DNA from: Lentilactobacillus sp. Marseille-Q4993
GTDB taxonomy: Bacteria > Bacillota > Bacilli > Lactobacillales > Lactobacillaceae
Direction: 5' to 3'
Assembly (NCBI RefSeq): GCF_951230165.1
Contig: NZ_CATNVB010000001.1
Location: 1-64,000, forward strand
DNA length: 64,000 bases
Shown here: positions 7,284 through 16,541 of the stretch, one piece after another
Numbering within the stretch: position 1 is the first letter of the stretch
Layout: each line of letters starts with the position of its first letter
Notes under the pieces: generated by a model
What the model was told of the DNA's origin: nothing
Seen by the model: the letters and a program-made list of their open reading frames with translations, nothing else
Database searches by the model: none
Made by a program: the position numbers and the translations under genes

Positions 7284-8048
7284 TTATTTTTGCTTGCGAA
7301 CTTTAAGCAAATATTTTGGTAGGACTGCTAATCTAGATATTCTTGCGGGTTCTTTGATCACTCGATATAGCCATTCAAGATGGGCATTTTGCCAAAACTT
7401 AGGTGCCCGTTTGACACTGCCTGTAAGAACGTCAAATGAACCGCCAATCCCCATGAACAAACCATTGGTAGTGTTGAGATTGCGTTGGATAAATTCTTCT
7501 TGTTTTGGTGAGCCGGTGGCAACAAAGACCATGTCTGGTTGAGATTCTTTGATTGCTTCAACGATAGGGGCCTCATCCTTAAAGTAACCGTCATACGCAC
7601 CAGCGATTTCTAAACCGCTAAATTTAGTTGAGATAACCTGATTTAGTTTGGCGATTACTTCTGGCTTGGCTCCAAGAAAGAAGGCTTTCTTGTGATTAGC
7701 TGCGCCCCAAGTAAGTAGTTGCTCAAAGATATCATAGCCGGTAACTCGTTCGGGTAGCGGATCTTTTATTAATCGTGATCCTATAACAATACCGATGCCG
7801 TCTGCCACTACGTAATCCGCATTTTGAATGATTCGTAGAAATTTTTCGTGTTCATTAGCATACATCACGATTTCTGGGTTGGCTGTAACCACAAATGTTC
7901 GCTGATTTGCCTCGATTCTGTCAGTTAATTCGGGAATTATGCTGGAGATTGTTGTTTTTATGAACGGAACGTTTAAAATGGTTACAAAGTCGTGTTTTGA
8001 GATGATAACCAATCCTTTCAAAATTATTTGGTAAATAAATGCTGCCAA
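7284..8048 (-). CDS. tagA: WecG/TagA/CpsF-family glycosyltransferase
   Basis: A protein of up to 254 residues in the family that transfers N-acetylmannosamine (or a related sugar) to a lipid-linked GlcNAc carrier, the committed step of wall teichoic acid linkage-unit synthesis in Bacillus. Family features are the NPEIV segment, VVADGIGIVIGSRL, the ATGSPKQEEF block and the C-terminal LEWLYRVIKEP. The start is uncertain: there is no ATG or GTG near the expected beginning. TTG codons stand at 8048, 8021 and 8012, and the only ribosome-like site (GAAAGGA) lies just before two ATC codons at 8006 and 8003. The gene stands alone, convergent with the GntR gene and divergent from pncB. Confidence 0.88.
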   Translation of the reverse strand: MAAFIYQIILKGLVIISKHDFVTILNVPFIKTTISSIIPELTDRIEANQRTFVVTANPEIVMYANEHEKFLRIIQNADYVVADGIGIVIGSRLIKDPLPERVTGYDIFEQLLTWGAANHKKAFFLGAKPEVIAKLNQVISTKFSGLEIAGAYDGYFKDEAPIVEAIKESQPDMVFVATGSPKQEEFIQRNLNTTNGLFMGIGGSFDVLTGSVKRAPKFWQNAHLEWLYRVIKEPARISRLAVLPKYLLKVRKQK

Positions 8049-8115
8049 TTACGGCTTTAATGCTAGAATTATAGTTATTATATATCATTTTCCTTAGGAG
8101 GAACTGACGATAATC

Positions 8116-9588
8116 ATGACTGATGAAGCAAACTTGACCCTACATACCGATTTTTATGAAATCAATATGATGGCGACGTACTTTGAAAAGCATATGCAGG
8201 ACCGGAAGGCCGTTTTTGAGGTTTTCTTTAGAAAACTACCTTTTGGTAATGGCTATGCAGTATTTGCAGGTTTGGAACATGTAATCTCATATATCAAGAA
8301 TCTTAACTTTACTGACGATGATATTGATTATCTCCGGACCGTAACGGATTATCCAGAGGAGTTTTTGGAATATTTGAGAAACTTTAAGTTTAAGGGGAAT
8401 ATCCGATCTGCGATTGAAGGGGACTTGGTGTTTGCTAACGAACCTATTTTTCAAGTTGAGGGTACTTTAGCCGAATGTCAATTAGTTGAAACGGCTGTGC
8501 TCAATATGATCAACTATCAAACCCTAATTGCCACTAAGGCTTCAAGAATCAGAGTAGCTGTCGGAGACGACCCACTGATGGAATTTGGTAGTCGTCGAGC
8601 TCAAGAAGTGTCTGCTGCAGTGTGGGGCACTAGGGCTGCAATTATTGGCGGCTTTGATTCGACCTCTAACGTGCTCGCTGGTAAGAAGTTTGATATTCCG
8701 GTTAGTGGAACTCATGCGCACTCGTTAGTTGAATCGTTTGGTAATGATTATGACGCATTTAAAGCCTACGCTGAAACTCACCACAATTGCGTTTTCCTCG
8801 TGGATACATACGACACCCTGAGAAGTGGAGTTCCGAGCGCAATTAAGGTAGCAGATGAGCTTGGTGATAAAATTAATTTCCAAGGAGTTCGAATTGATTC
8901 AGGGGATATGGCTTACCTATCAAAACGAGTTCGGGAACTTCTTGATGAAGCTGGCTATCCAAATGCCAAGATATTTGCTTCAAATGACCTCGACGAAACT
9001 ACAATTGCTAGTTTGAAAATGCAACACGCCAAGATTGATGTTTGGGGAGTGGGAACTAAGGTTATTACTGCATTTGATCAACCTGCTTTAGGGGCTGTCT
9101 ACAAGATGGTCAGCATCGAGAATAAAGATGGCAAAATGGAAGATACCATCAAGATATCCGGGAATGCAGAAAAAATTTCTACCCCGGGTAAAAAACAAGT
9201 ATGGCGAATTACTGATACTAAGGATGGCAAGTCAGAAGGAGATTACGTAACTCTTGATAGTGAAGACCCTCGACAAGAAAAATCCATCTACATGTTCCAT
9301 CCAGAGCACACGTACATCAGTAAGACTGTTGAGGACTTTGATGCCAAACCATTGCTTAAAGATATCTTCAAGGATGGTGAGTTGGTGTATAAGCAACCAA
9401 CCATGAAGGAAATCAAGAAGTATGCTGATGCATCGCTAGACTCACTTTGGCCAGAATATAAGCGGGAACTTAATCCTCAGTTTTACCCAGTCGATCTTTC
9501 ACAGAAGTGTTGGGATAACAAGAAGGCAATTATTGAGAAGGTTCATAAGTACGTGAAAAGTATTGATTTTAGCTCGGAGAATAAATAA
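8116..9588 (+). CDS. pncB: Nicotinate phosphoribosyltransferase
   Basis: A 490-residue enzyme that makes nicotinate mononucleotide from nicotinate and phosphoribosyl pyrophosphate, the entry of the Preiss-Handler route to NAD. Recognised by the N-terminal LTDFYEINM-like run, [17 protein letters not shown] with the phosphorylated/active histidine region, and [13 protein letters not shown]-type motif. The length is as in other Firmicutes. The ribosome site AGGAGGA is 14 bases from the ATG, longer than usual. An extended -10 (TGCTAGAAT, 8061-8069) is a possible promoter element. The stop overlaps the nadE start (TAATG), so the two NAD genes are translationally coupled. Confidence 0.95.
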   Translation: MTDEANLTLHTDFYEINMMATYFEKHMQDRKAVFEVFFRKLPFGNGYAVFAGLEHVISYIKNLNFTDDDIDYLRTVTDYPEEFLEYLRNFKFKGNIRSAIEGDLVFANEPIFQVEGTLAECQLVETAVLNMINYQTLIATKASRIRVAVGDDPLMEFGSRRAQEVSAAVWGTRAAIIGGFDSTSNVLAGKKFDIPVSGTHAHSLVESFGNDYDAFKAYAETHHNCVFLVDTYDTLRSGVPSAIKVADELGDKINFQGVRIDSGDMAYLSKRVRELLDEAGYPNAKIFASNDLDETTIASLKMQHAKIDVWGVGTKVITAFDQPALGAVYKMVSIENKDGKMEDTIKISGNAEKISTPGKKQVWRITDTKDGKSEGDYVTLDSEDPRQEKSIYMFHPEHTYISKTVEDFDAKPLLKDIFKDGELVYKQPTMKEIKKYADASLDSLWPEYKRELNPQFYPVDLSQKCWDNKKAIIEKVHKYVKSIDFSSENK

Positions 9589-10415
9589 TGACACCAAAAC
9601 AAAGCGAAATTATTAGTGCGTTAAAAGTACAACCGGAAATTGATGTTGAACAAGAAATTCGTAGAAGCGTTGATTTTCTTAAAGACTACTTGATGAAGTA
9701 TGATTTTCTAAAGAGTTTGGTGCTCGGCATCTCTGGTGGTCAGGATTCGACGCTAGCCGGAAAGTTGGCAGAGATGGCGATTTCTGAGCTTCGTGATGAG
9801 ACGGGGGATGAAAGTTACCGTTTTATCGCAGTCAGACTTCCGTATGGAACCCAGGCTGATGAATCAGATGCTCTTGAGGCAATTGACTTTATGAACGCTG
9901 ACCAGGTTGCGAGAGTTGATATCAAACCAGCTGTGGATGCAGCGGTTGCATCAGTTACTGAAAACAATCTGACGGTTACTGATTTTAATAAGGGGAATAT
10001 CAAGGCTCGTCAACGGATGATTGCTCAGTACGCCATTGCGTCAGCTAGTCAAGGGGCTGTTGTCGGCACGGATCATGCTGCTGAGGCAGTTACTGGATTT
10101 TACACGAAGTTTGGAGATGGGGCAGCCGATATTACCCCACTTTGGCGATTAGATAAACGGCAAGGAAGAGCTTTACTAGAATTTTTAGGTGCTCCTAAAA
10201 ATCTTTATGAAAAGACTCCAACCGCTGATTTAGAGGACGACAGACCGGCTCTACCTGACGAAATTGCCCTGGGAGTTTCGTATAAAGATATTGACGATTA
10301 CCTTGAAGGTAAAGATGTTTCTGAATCGGCATCAAGCAAGATTGAGGAGTGGTACGATAAAACGGAGCATAAGCGCCATACGCCGATTAATGTTTATGAT
10401 GAGTTCTGGAAGTAA
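9588..10415 (+). CDS. nadE: NH3-dependent NAD+ synthetase
   Basis: A 275-residue enzyme that amidates deamido-NAD with ammonia and ATP to NAD, completing the route begun by PncB. The ATP-pyrophosphatase loop SGGQDST (residues 49-55) and the downstream [19 protein letters not shown] region, typical of the family, are present. There is no N-terminal glutaminase domain, so it uses free ammonia. It overlaps pncB by one base, and no separate ribosome site is strong. The riboswitch-controlled ATPase transcript begins about 20 bases after its stop. Confidence 0.96.
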   Translation: MTPKQSEIISALKVQPEIDVEQEIRRSVDFLKDYLMKYDFLKSLVLGISGGQDSTLAGKLAEMAISELRDETGDESYRFIAVRLPYGTQADESDALEAIDFMNADQVARVDIKPAVDAAVASVTENNLTVTDFNKGNIKARQRMIAQYAIASASQGAVVGTDHAAEAVTGFYTKFGDGAADITPLWRLDKRQGRALLEFLGAPKNLYEKTPTADLEDDRPALPDEIALGVSYKDIDDYLEGKDVSESASSKIEEWYDKTEHKRHTPINVYDEFWK

Positions 10416-10433
10416 AGTTTTAGTAATTAAAAA

Positions 10434-10462
10434 ATGACAACTTTTTATTTAATCGCTATAAT
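10434..10462 (+). promoter_or_regulatory. Promoter of the riboswitch-ATPase transcript
   Basis: ATGACA (five of six bases of the -35 consensus) and a perfect TATAAT with a 17-base spacer. Initiation about 7 bases later places the riboswitch at the 5' end of the transcript. Confidence 0.75.
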
Positions 10463-10469
10463 AGTGATT

Positions 10470-10590
10470 AAACAAGGGAGTAACCGACAATCTTTGATTG
10501 TGACAATCTCGTCAACGTGAAATATTATATTTCCGGGATGTCTTAAATGGTGAGACTTATGGATCAAAAAGAGATTCATAGGTCTCTTTT
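10470..10590 (+). promoter_or_regulatory. yybP-ykoY (Mn2+) riboswitch with terminator platform
   Basis: The leader carries the two conserved loops of the yybP-ykoY family: AGGGAGTAACC near 10474 and CTCGTCAACGTG near 10508, followed by CCGGGA near 10534. Downstream, GAGACTTATG (10552-10561) can pair with CATAGGTCTC (10577-10586), and a T run follows, giving an intrinsic terminator. The 5' arm of that hairpin adjoins the end of the aptamer, so metal binding could prevent termination. Family members sense Mn2+ and often control P-type ATPases or other exporters. The exact folding was judged by eye. Confidence 0.82.
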
Positions 10591-10607
10591 TATGTAGGAG
10601 GAAGATA

Positions 10608-13271
10608 ATGGCGGAAAAGAAACAAACGATTTATCAAATGTCGGTCGATGAGGTTTTGAGTAAGGTAAGTTCTACTCAAAATGGATTGACAAGTGAAGAG
10701 GTTAAGGCTAGACGTGAGGAGTTTGGCGAAAATAAACTTCAAGCAACAAAACGGACTACAATGCTTCAAAAATTCATTGCCCAGTTTAAGGACCTAATGA
10801 TCATTATTTTGATCGTTGCGGCAGTTATTGCTGGGATTGCGGGCGAGCACGTTGATGCGATTATTATTCTTGCGGTGGTCATTTTAAATGCAATTTTTGG
10901 GGTATTTCAAGAGTCAAAGGCGGAAAACGCAATTGATTCATTGAAGGAAATGTCCGCACCGATGGCTACTGTTCAGCGGGATGGAGAATCTAGAACTGTA
11001 AAAAGTGAAGAGATCGTGCCTGGCGATATCGTAATGCTTGAGGCTGGGGATGTCGTTCCCGCAGACTTGAGATTGATTGAGGCAAACTCGTTAAAGATTG
11101 AAGAAGCTGCTTTGACTGGCGAATCCGTGCCGGTTGATAAGTCAGTGGCTGTAATTGAAGCAGATGACCTGCCACTCGGTGATCGCGATAACTTGGCTTT
11201 TATGAACAGTAATGTAACGACTGGAAGGGCCGTTGGAGTTGCTGTTCATACGGGGATGGATACCGAAGTTGGTAAGATTGCCCATATGTTGAATACAACT
11301 GAGGAGCAATCAACCCCACTTCAAGATAACCTGCAATCTCTTGGTAAGATGCTGACTTACTTGATTTTAATTATTGCTGTAATCACGTTTGTAGTCGGTA
11401 TGCTTCGGGGAAGTGAAAGCTTGCTGAACATGCTGCTTACTGCAATTTCGTTGGCGGTTGCGGCAATTCCTGAAGGACTACCAGCAATCGTTACGGTTAC
11501 TCTTGCCTTAGGAACTCAGCAAATGGCACGTCACAATGCCTTGATCAGAAAACTGCCAGCAGTAGAAACGCTGGGAAGTACGGATATTATTTGTTCTGAT
11601 AAAACTGGTACTTTGACTCAAAACAAGATGACGGTTGAAAAAGTCTTCCTGAATGAACAATTAACGGACTCTCAGGACACTGACTTGACCATGGATGACA
11701 AGATTGCTCAGGTTATGGCATTGAGTAATGATACTAAATTCCAACAATCTGAATTGGTTGGAGATCCAACTGAAACCGCATTGATCCAGTTTTACTTAAA
11801 TAAAAAACAAGCAGTTCGTGAGTTCATCGATAGTCACGAACGAGTTGGTGAAATTCCATTTGATTCTGACCGAAAGTTAATGTCAACTTACAACAAGTTC
11901 GACAATGGTCAAATTGTGATGAATGTTAAGGGTGCTCCCGACCAACTGTTAATGAGAGTCACTAAGATTCTTGATAACGGTACAGTTAGAGACATTACCG
12001 AAACAGATTTCGAAAAGATTAGAACAGTTAACCATGATCTTGCAACTCAAGCATTACGGGTACTTGGTTTTGCTTACAAAGACGTTGATAGTGTTCCTAG
12101 TGAACCGACAACTGAAGCTGATGAGCAAGATTTAATCTTCATCGGGTTGATTGGAATGATTGATCCAGAGCGGCCAGAAGTTGAACAAGCGGTTGCTGAA
12201 GCCAAGACGGCGGGAATTAAATCAATCATGATTACTGGAGACCACCAAGACACTGCTCGGGCAATTTCAGAACGGTTGGGGATTATTGATCCAGCTAGTT
12301 CTGATAAGGCAGTCTTAAGCGGGTCACAGCTAGAAGAATTATCTGATGCAGAATTTGATAATCGGGTCAAAGATATTTCAGTCTACGCTCGAGTTTCGCC
12401 CGAACATAAGGTTCGAATTGTTAAGGCTTGGCAAAAACAGGGGAAAGTGGTTGCCATGACAGGTGATGGGGTTAACGATGCCCCAGCTCTAAAGACTGCT
12501 GATATTGGTGTCGGGATGGGAATCACAGGAACAGAGGTCTCTAAGGAAGCTTCTGATATGGTCCTTGCTGACGATAATTTTGCCACGATTGTTACTGCTG
12601 TTAAGGCAGGTCGAAAGGTGTTCTCAAATATTCAAAAAGCCCTTCAGTACCTGTTGTCAGCTAACTTAGGTGAAGTGTTGACATTGTTTGTTATGACTCT
12701 GATGGGTTGGCAAATTTTGGCTCCAGTTCAGATTCTGTGGATCAACTTAGTTACCGATACATTCCCCGCAATTGCCTTGGGTGTTGAACCTGCTGAGCCA
12801 GGAATTATGAAACGGCAACCAAGAGGGCGGTCATCAAACTTCCTTTCCGGGGGAATTATGACTAACATCCTCTATCAAGGATTCTTTGAAGGATTTATCA
12901 CCCTCTGTGTTTACGCATACGCAATTGCAAACCCGGTTCATTCAGGGGATGCATTGATCCATGCGGATGCTTTAACGATGGCATACGCAACGTTGGGACT
13001 AATTCAGTTATTCCACGCGTTTAACTCAAAAACGATTCATCAATCAATATTCTCAGTTGGTTTGTTCAAAAACAAATTCTTCAACTGGGCAATGCTTGCA
13101 TCAACAATTCTGTTGATTGTCACGATTGTTGTGCCAGGATTTAACCAAATGTTCCACGTAACCCATTTGGATTTATCACAATGGGTGGTAGTATTATTTG
13201 GTGGGGTTATGATCGTTGTAATTTCTGAAGTTGTTAAGTTATTCCAACGTAAAGTGCTTCATCAAGAATAA
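10608..13271 (+). CDS. P-type cation ATPase, likely Mn2+/Ca2+ exporter
   Basis: An 887-residue P2A-type ATPase. It has the N-terminal cation-ATPase domain, LTGESVP (actuator), the phosphorylated aspartate in SDKTGTLT (Asp331), the nucleotide domain, GDGVNDAPALK (hinge) and about ten membrane segments. The fourth segment has PEGLP as in SERCA-type Ca2+ pumps, so divalent cations are the likely cargo, moved out of the cytoplasm. The upstream yybP-ykoY riboswitch indicates induction by manganese; a comparable arrangement is known for YoaB of Lactococcus. Mn2+ export is thus the best guess, with Ca2+ possible. The ATG follows TAGGAGGAAG. A small gene follows 18 bases later. Confidence 0.9.
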   Translation: MAEKKQTIYQMSVDEVLSKVSSTQNGLTSEEVKARREEFGENKLQATKRTTMLQKFIAQFKDLMIIILIVAAVIAGIAGEHVDAIIILAVVILNAIFGVFQESKAENAIDSLKEMSAPMATVQRDGESRTVKSEEIVPGDIVMLEAGDVVPADLRLIEANSLKIEEAALTGESVPVDKSVAVIEADDLPLGDRDNLAFMNSNVTTGRAVGVAVHTGMDTEVGKIAHMLNTTEEQSTPLQDNLQSLGKMLTYLILIIAVITFVVGMLRGSESLLNMLLTAISLAVAAIPEGLPAIVTVTLALGTQQMARHNALIRKLPAVETLGSTDIICSDKTGTLTQNKMTVEKVFLNEQLTDSQDTDLTMDDKIAQVMALSNDTKFQQSELVGDPTETALIQFYLNKKQAVREFIDSHERVGEIPFDSDRKLMSTYNKFDNGQIVMNVKGAPDQLLMRVTKILDNGTVRDITETDFEKIRTVNHDLATQALRVLGFAYKDVDSVPSEPTTEADEQDLIFIGLIGMIDPERPEVEQAVAEAKTAGIKSIMITGDHQDTARAISERLGIIDPASSDKAVLSGSQLEELSDAEFDNRVKDISVYARVSPEHKVRIVKAWQKQGKVVAMTGDGVNDAPALKTADIGVGMGITGTEVSKEASDMVLADDNFATIVTAVKAGRKVFSNIQKALQYLLSANLGEVLTLFVMTLMGWQILAPVQILWINLVTDTFPAIALGVEPAEPGIMKRQPRGRSSNFLSGGIMTNILYQGFFEGFITLCVYAYAIANPVHSGDALIHADALTMAYATLGLIQLFHAFNSKTIHQSIFSVGLFKNKFFNWAMLASTILLIVTIVVPGFNQMFHVTHLDLSQWVVVLFGGVMIVVISEVVKLFQRKVLHQE

Positions 13272-13289
13272 AGAACAGGAGAACTATGT

Positions 13290-13724
13290 ATGAAACCAAG
13301 AGATACTCAACACTATGCTCAAGTAATCTCAGATGTTATTGACTTCACGGGGACAAATGGCGAGGATTTGAATGATGATTTTGAAACACTGAGAAAGGCT
13401 GTCGATGCTGATAACGTTTCTGATATTAGCACCGAAGAGTTGACTCGTATCCGAGATCATTTTCAGTCTGGCACCGATAAGTACAAGGATAGAGTTAACC
13501 AACTCCAACAGGTATCAGTTCCCGTTAGAATTTTGGGCCGTCACAAAACGATGGTGTCTGCTTACACTGACTATGCTAATGCATGTCAGGCGATGACTGA
13601 TAGTATCAAACCGGAAGAATCAACAGTTGATGCTGATGCATTCAATCAATCTGAAAAGGATCAAGAGGCTAGTATCGACCGTTTCTCAAAGGCAGCTAAC
13701 CGAGTAATGACTAATTTAATGTAA
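13290..13724 (+). CDS. Small conserved helical protein, function unknown
   Basis: A 144-residue soluble, acidic protein predicted to be mainly helical, with no signal peptide, membrane segment, cysteine pair or metal motif. I do not recognise a characterised family. It begins 18 bases after the ATPase stop with its own AGGAGA ribosome site and is followed by a strong terminator, so it belongs to the riboswitch-controlled transcript. A link to metal stress is possible from this position alone. Internal heptad-like runs (residues 50-75 and 100-140) suggest coiled coil or a helical bundle. Confidence 0.75.
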   Translation: MKPRDTQHYAQVISDVIDFTGTNGEDLNDDFETLRKAVDADNVSDISTEELTRIRDHFQSGTDKYKDRVNQLQQVSVPVRILGRHKTMVSAYTDYANACQAMTDSIKPEESTVDADAFNQSEKDQEASIDRFSKAANRVMTNLM

Positions 13725-13765
13725 AACCATTAATATCAGGCTGTGAGGCTCAATAAGCCCCATCA

Positions 13766-13817
13766 AAAACTGCAGTGGTAATTTCAACAAAATGAAATTA
13801 TCGTTGCAGTTTTTTTG
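13766..13817 (+). terminator. Intrinsic terminator of the ATPase operon
   Basis: A long stem: AACTGCA with an interrupted middle (AATTTCA-type arms) pairs with TGCAGTT, followed by seven T residues. It ends the ATPase-small-protein transcript. Confidence 0.85.
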
Positions 13818-13858
13818 GTATTTGGACCATTTTTTTAACTAAAAATAACCAGTGAAAA

Positions 13859-13867
13859 TGTTACAAT
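13859..13867 (+). promoter_or_regulatory. Putative extended -10 promoter of tex
   Basis: TGTTACAAT is an extended -10 element about 36 bases before the tex start. No good -35 box is visible, which is tolerated for extended -10 promoters. Confidence 0.4.
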
Positions 13868-13902
13868 AATCAAGTGGTTTAATATTAAACGAGGTGAAAT
13901 AA

Positions 13903-16065
13903 GTGGCTGATAATTTAGCAAAAAAGATTGCCGAACAGGTTAAAGAAGTTCGGGTTCACCAGATTGAAGAAACCTTAAAGATGCTTGATGAAGGGGATAC
14001 AGTTCCGTTTATCGCTAGGTATCGAAAGGAACGAACTGGTAATTTAGACGAAGTTCAAATTCGGGATATTCAAGAAGCAGCTCATAAGATTGAGTCACTG
14101 GATAAACGAAAAGCAGAAGTTATCAAGATTATTGGAGAAAACGATCAGCTAACTCCAAGTCTAGAGAAAAAAATCAACCAAGCCGAAACTTTACAACAAG
14201 TTGAAGATTTATACTTGCCATACAAACAAAAGCGCCGGACTAAGGCAACAATTGCCAAGGAACAGGGCTTAATGCCATTGGCTGAATCGGTATTAAAGTT
14301 TGAATCTAATATTAGTGAGTTGGCTGAACAGTTTGTTGATCCCGAAAAGGAGCTGGCTGACAAGGATGCCGTTTTAGCTGGGGTCCATGAAATTCTGGCT
14401 GAACAGATTGGTGATCATGCTGAGTTTCGTGAGTGGATTCGGCGAGAAACGTCTGACCATGGTACGATTGAATCAACCGTTAAGAAGAAGATAGCTGATG
14501 AAGAAGATGCCCAAACCTATCAGCAGTACTTTGAATTTGAGCAACCAGTTAACAAAATCCCTCCGTTTAGAACGTTAGCTATCAACCGTGGTGAAAAAGA
14601 AGGGTATCTTAACGTTAAGATTCTTACGGATGTTGATGAAATTACTAACTATCTTCACTTTAAATTAATCGGTAATCATGCCGGAGAAGCAGCTGATTTG
14701 ATTCAGGATGCTGCTGAAGATGCGTATAAACGATTTATTGGCCCAGCGATTGAACGAGAGATCAGGTCTAACCTTTCTGAAGTGGCATCAGACCACGCAA
14801 TCGAAATTTTTGGGAAGAATTTATATAATCTATTGATGCAAGCCCCACTAAAGGGACGAATTGTAATGGGATTTGATCCAGCATACCGGACAGGGTGTAA
14901 ATTAGCCGTGATTGACCAAAATGGTAAGTTCATGGATAAAATGGTTATTTATCCTCATAAACCGGCACCAGAAGCTAAGCGGAAGGCTGCTAAGCAACAA
15001 TTCATCGACTTTATCAATAAAAATAACGTTCAAATGATTGCTATTGGTAACGGAACAGCGAGCCGGGAATCAGAACAGTTTGTTTCCGATGCAATTAAGG
15101 AAATCAAACACGAGATTTTTTACGTAATTGTTAATGAGGCGGGTGCGTCCGTTTACTCTGCAAGTGATGTTGCTAGAAAGGAGTTTCCCGACTTCAGCGT
15201 TGAGCAACGGTCGGCAGTAAGTATTGGTCGGCGAATCCAGGATCCATTAGCGGAGTTAGTTAAGATTGATCCCCAGTCAATTGGAGTTGGTCAGTATCAA
15301 CATGATGTTCCCCAAAAGCGGCTATCGGAGCAATTGGACCAAGTTGTCGAAACAGCTGTCAACCAAGTTGGTATCAATTTGAATACGGCAAGTCCGGACT
15401 TATTGATTCATATTTCGGGATTATCTGGGACCATTGCCAGTAATATTGTTAAGTACCGTGAAGAGACCGGCGAGTTTAGCGATAGAAAACAATTAAAGAA
15501 AGTTCCCCGTTTGGGACCGAAAGCTTTTGAGCAATCAGTTGGGTTTCTGCGAATCCCAAATGGAAAGAATCCATTGGATAATACTGATATTCACCCCGAA
15601 AGTTATTCAGTTGCCACTAAAGTGTTGAAGATGGTTGGACTATCATCTGATCAGATGGGAACAGATGTAGCTAAACAAGCATTTGACCATTTTGACTTCA
15701 AACAAAAGGCGGCGGAACTCGAGGTGGGTGAAGCGACCTTACGCGATATTGTGGATGGTTTGGTTCAGCCCGGTCGAGATCTTCGTGATGACATGCCGGC
15801 TCCTCTTTTGAAGGCGGATGTTTTAAAAATGAGCGATTTGAAACCAGGGATGAAGTTGCAAGGTACCGTCAGAAACGTTGTGGATTTCGGAGCGTTTGTT
15901 GATATTGGAGTTAAGCAGGACGGTTTGGTACACATTTCCAAATTAAGTAATAAGTTCGTTAGTGATCCAAGTACGGTTGTTTCAGTCGGGGACATTGTCA
16001 ATGTTACTGTCGAATCTATTGATGAGAATCGAGGACGCATCCAGCTATCAATGATAGAGGATTAG
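13903..16065 (+). CDS. tex: Tex-family RNA-binding protein
   Basis: A 720-residue cytoplasmic protein of the Tex/YhgF family, which binds nucleic acid and acts in transcription or RNA turnover. Domains by eye: the N-terminal helical Tex region (IARYRKERTGNLDEVQIRDI), a YqgF/RNase H-like fold (MGFDPAYRTGCKLAVID, about 325), a helix-hairpin-helix region (LLIHISGLSGTIASNIV, about 500) and a C-terminal S1 domain (GTVRNVVDFGAFVDIGV, about 650-720). The start is GTG after GAGGTG. The length equals that of other Firmicutes Tex proteins. The SprT-like gene follows after 10 bases. Confidence 0.95.
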   Translation: MADNLAKKIAEQVKEVRVHQIEETLKMLDEGDTVPFIARYRKERTGNLDEVQIRDIQEAAHKIESLDKRKAEVIKIIGENDQLTPSLEKKINQAETLQQVEDLYLPYKQKRRTKATIAKEQGLMPLAESVLKFESNISELAEQFVDPEKELADKDAVLAGVHEILAEQIGDHAEFREWIRRETSDHGTIESTVKKKIADEEDAQTYQQYFEFEQPVNKIPPFRTLAINRGEKEGYLNVKILTDVDEITNYLHFKLIGNHAGEAADLIQDAAEDAYKRFIGPAIEREIRSNLSEVASDHAIEIFGKNLYNLLMQAPLKGRIVMGFDPAYRTGCKLAVIDQNGKFMDKMVIYPHKPAPEAKRKAAKQQFIDFINKNNVQMIAIGNGTASRESEQFVSDAIKEIKHEIFYVIVNEAGASVYSASDVARKEFPDFSVEQRSAVSIGRRIQDPLAELVKIDPQSIGVGQYQHDVPQKRLSEQLDQVVETAVNQVGINLNTASPDLLIHISGLSGTIASNIVKYREETGEFSDRKQLKKVPRLGPKAFEQSVGFLRIPNGKNPLDNTDIHPESYSVATKVLKMVGLSSDQMGTDVAKQAFDHFDFKQKAAELEVGEATLRDIVDGLVQPGRDLRDDMPAPLLKADVLKMSDLKPGMKLQGTVRNVVDFGAFVDIGVKQDGLVHISKLSNKFVSDPSTVVSVGDIVNVTVESIDENRGRIQLSMIED

Positions 16066-16075
16066 GGATGAGACT

Positions 16076-16522
16076 TTGGAAAACAAAGAATTACAGAGAC
16101 TAGTTGAACAAATATCAGTGGAGTATTTTGCTAAACCATTCAGTCATAAAGCTCGTTTTAATGGGCGGTTGAGAACGACGGGTGGTAGGTATATTCTGCA
16201 GAGCCATGACATTGAGATTAATCCTAAGATGGTTGCTAATTTTTCTCAGGATGTATTGGTTGGAATAGTGAAACATGAGTTATGTCATTATCATCTGCAT
16301 CTTGCCGGTAAGACAGGCAAGCATAACACGAAGGAATTTCAGACATTGTTAAAGGCCGTTGGTGGGAGTAGGTATGCACCGGCAGTCCCAAAACCAAGTA
16401 AGTACCAATACGTTTGTAGTGAATGTGGATTAATTTATAAGCGGCAACGGAAAATCAATACAAAAAGGTATGTCTGTGGTCGGTGTCATGGTAAATTAGA
16501 ATTAGTGGAAATAAATAATTGA
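16076..16522 (+). CDS. SprT-like zinc-metallopeptidase family protein
   Basis: A 148-residue protein of the SprT/SprL (YdcK) family. The metal motif HELCHYHLH (about residue 64) fits the HExxH type, and a C-terminal zinc ribbon shows two CxxC pairs (CSECG and CGRCH). Such proteins resemble the protease domain of Spartan, but a bacterial role is not established. The start is TTG after AGGGATGAG; an ATG 8 bases upstream is out of frame. It is tightly linked to tex, an order common in lactobacilli. Confidence 0.88.
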   Translation: MENKELQRLVEQISVEYFAKPFSHKARFNGRLRTTGGRYILQSHDIEINPKMVANFSQDVLVGIVKHELCHYHLHLAGKTGKHNTKEFQTLLKAVGGSRYAPAVPKPSKYQYVCSECGLIYKRQRKINTKRYVCGRCHGKLELVEINN

Positions 16523-16541
16523 TGAATCGAGGAATAAGTTT

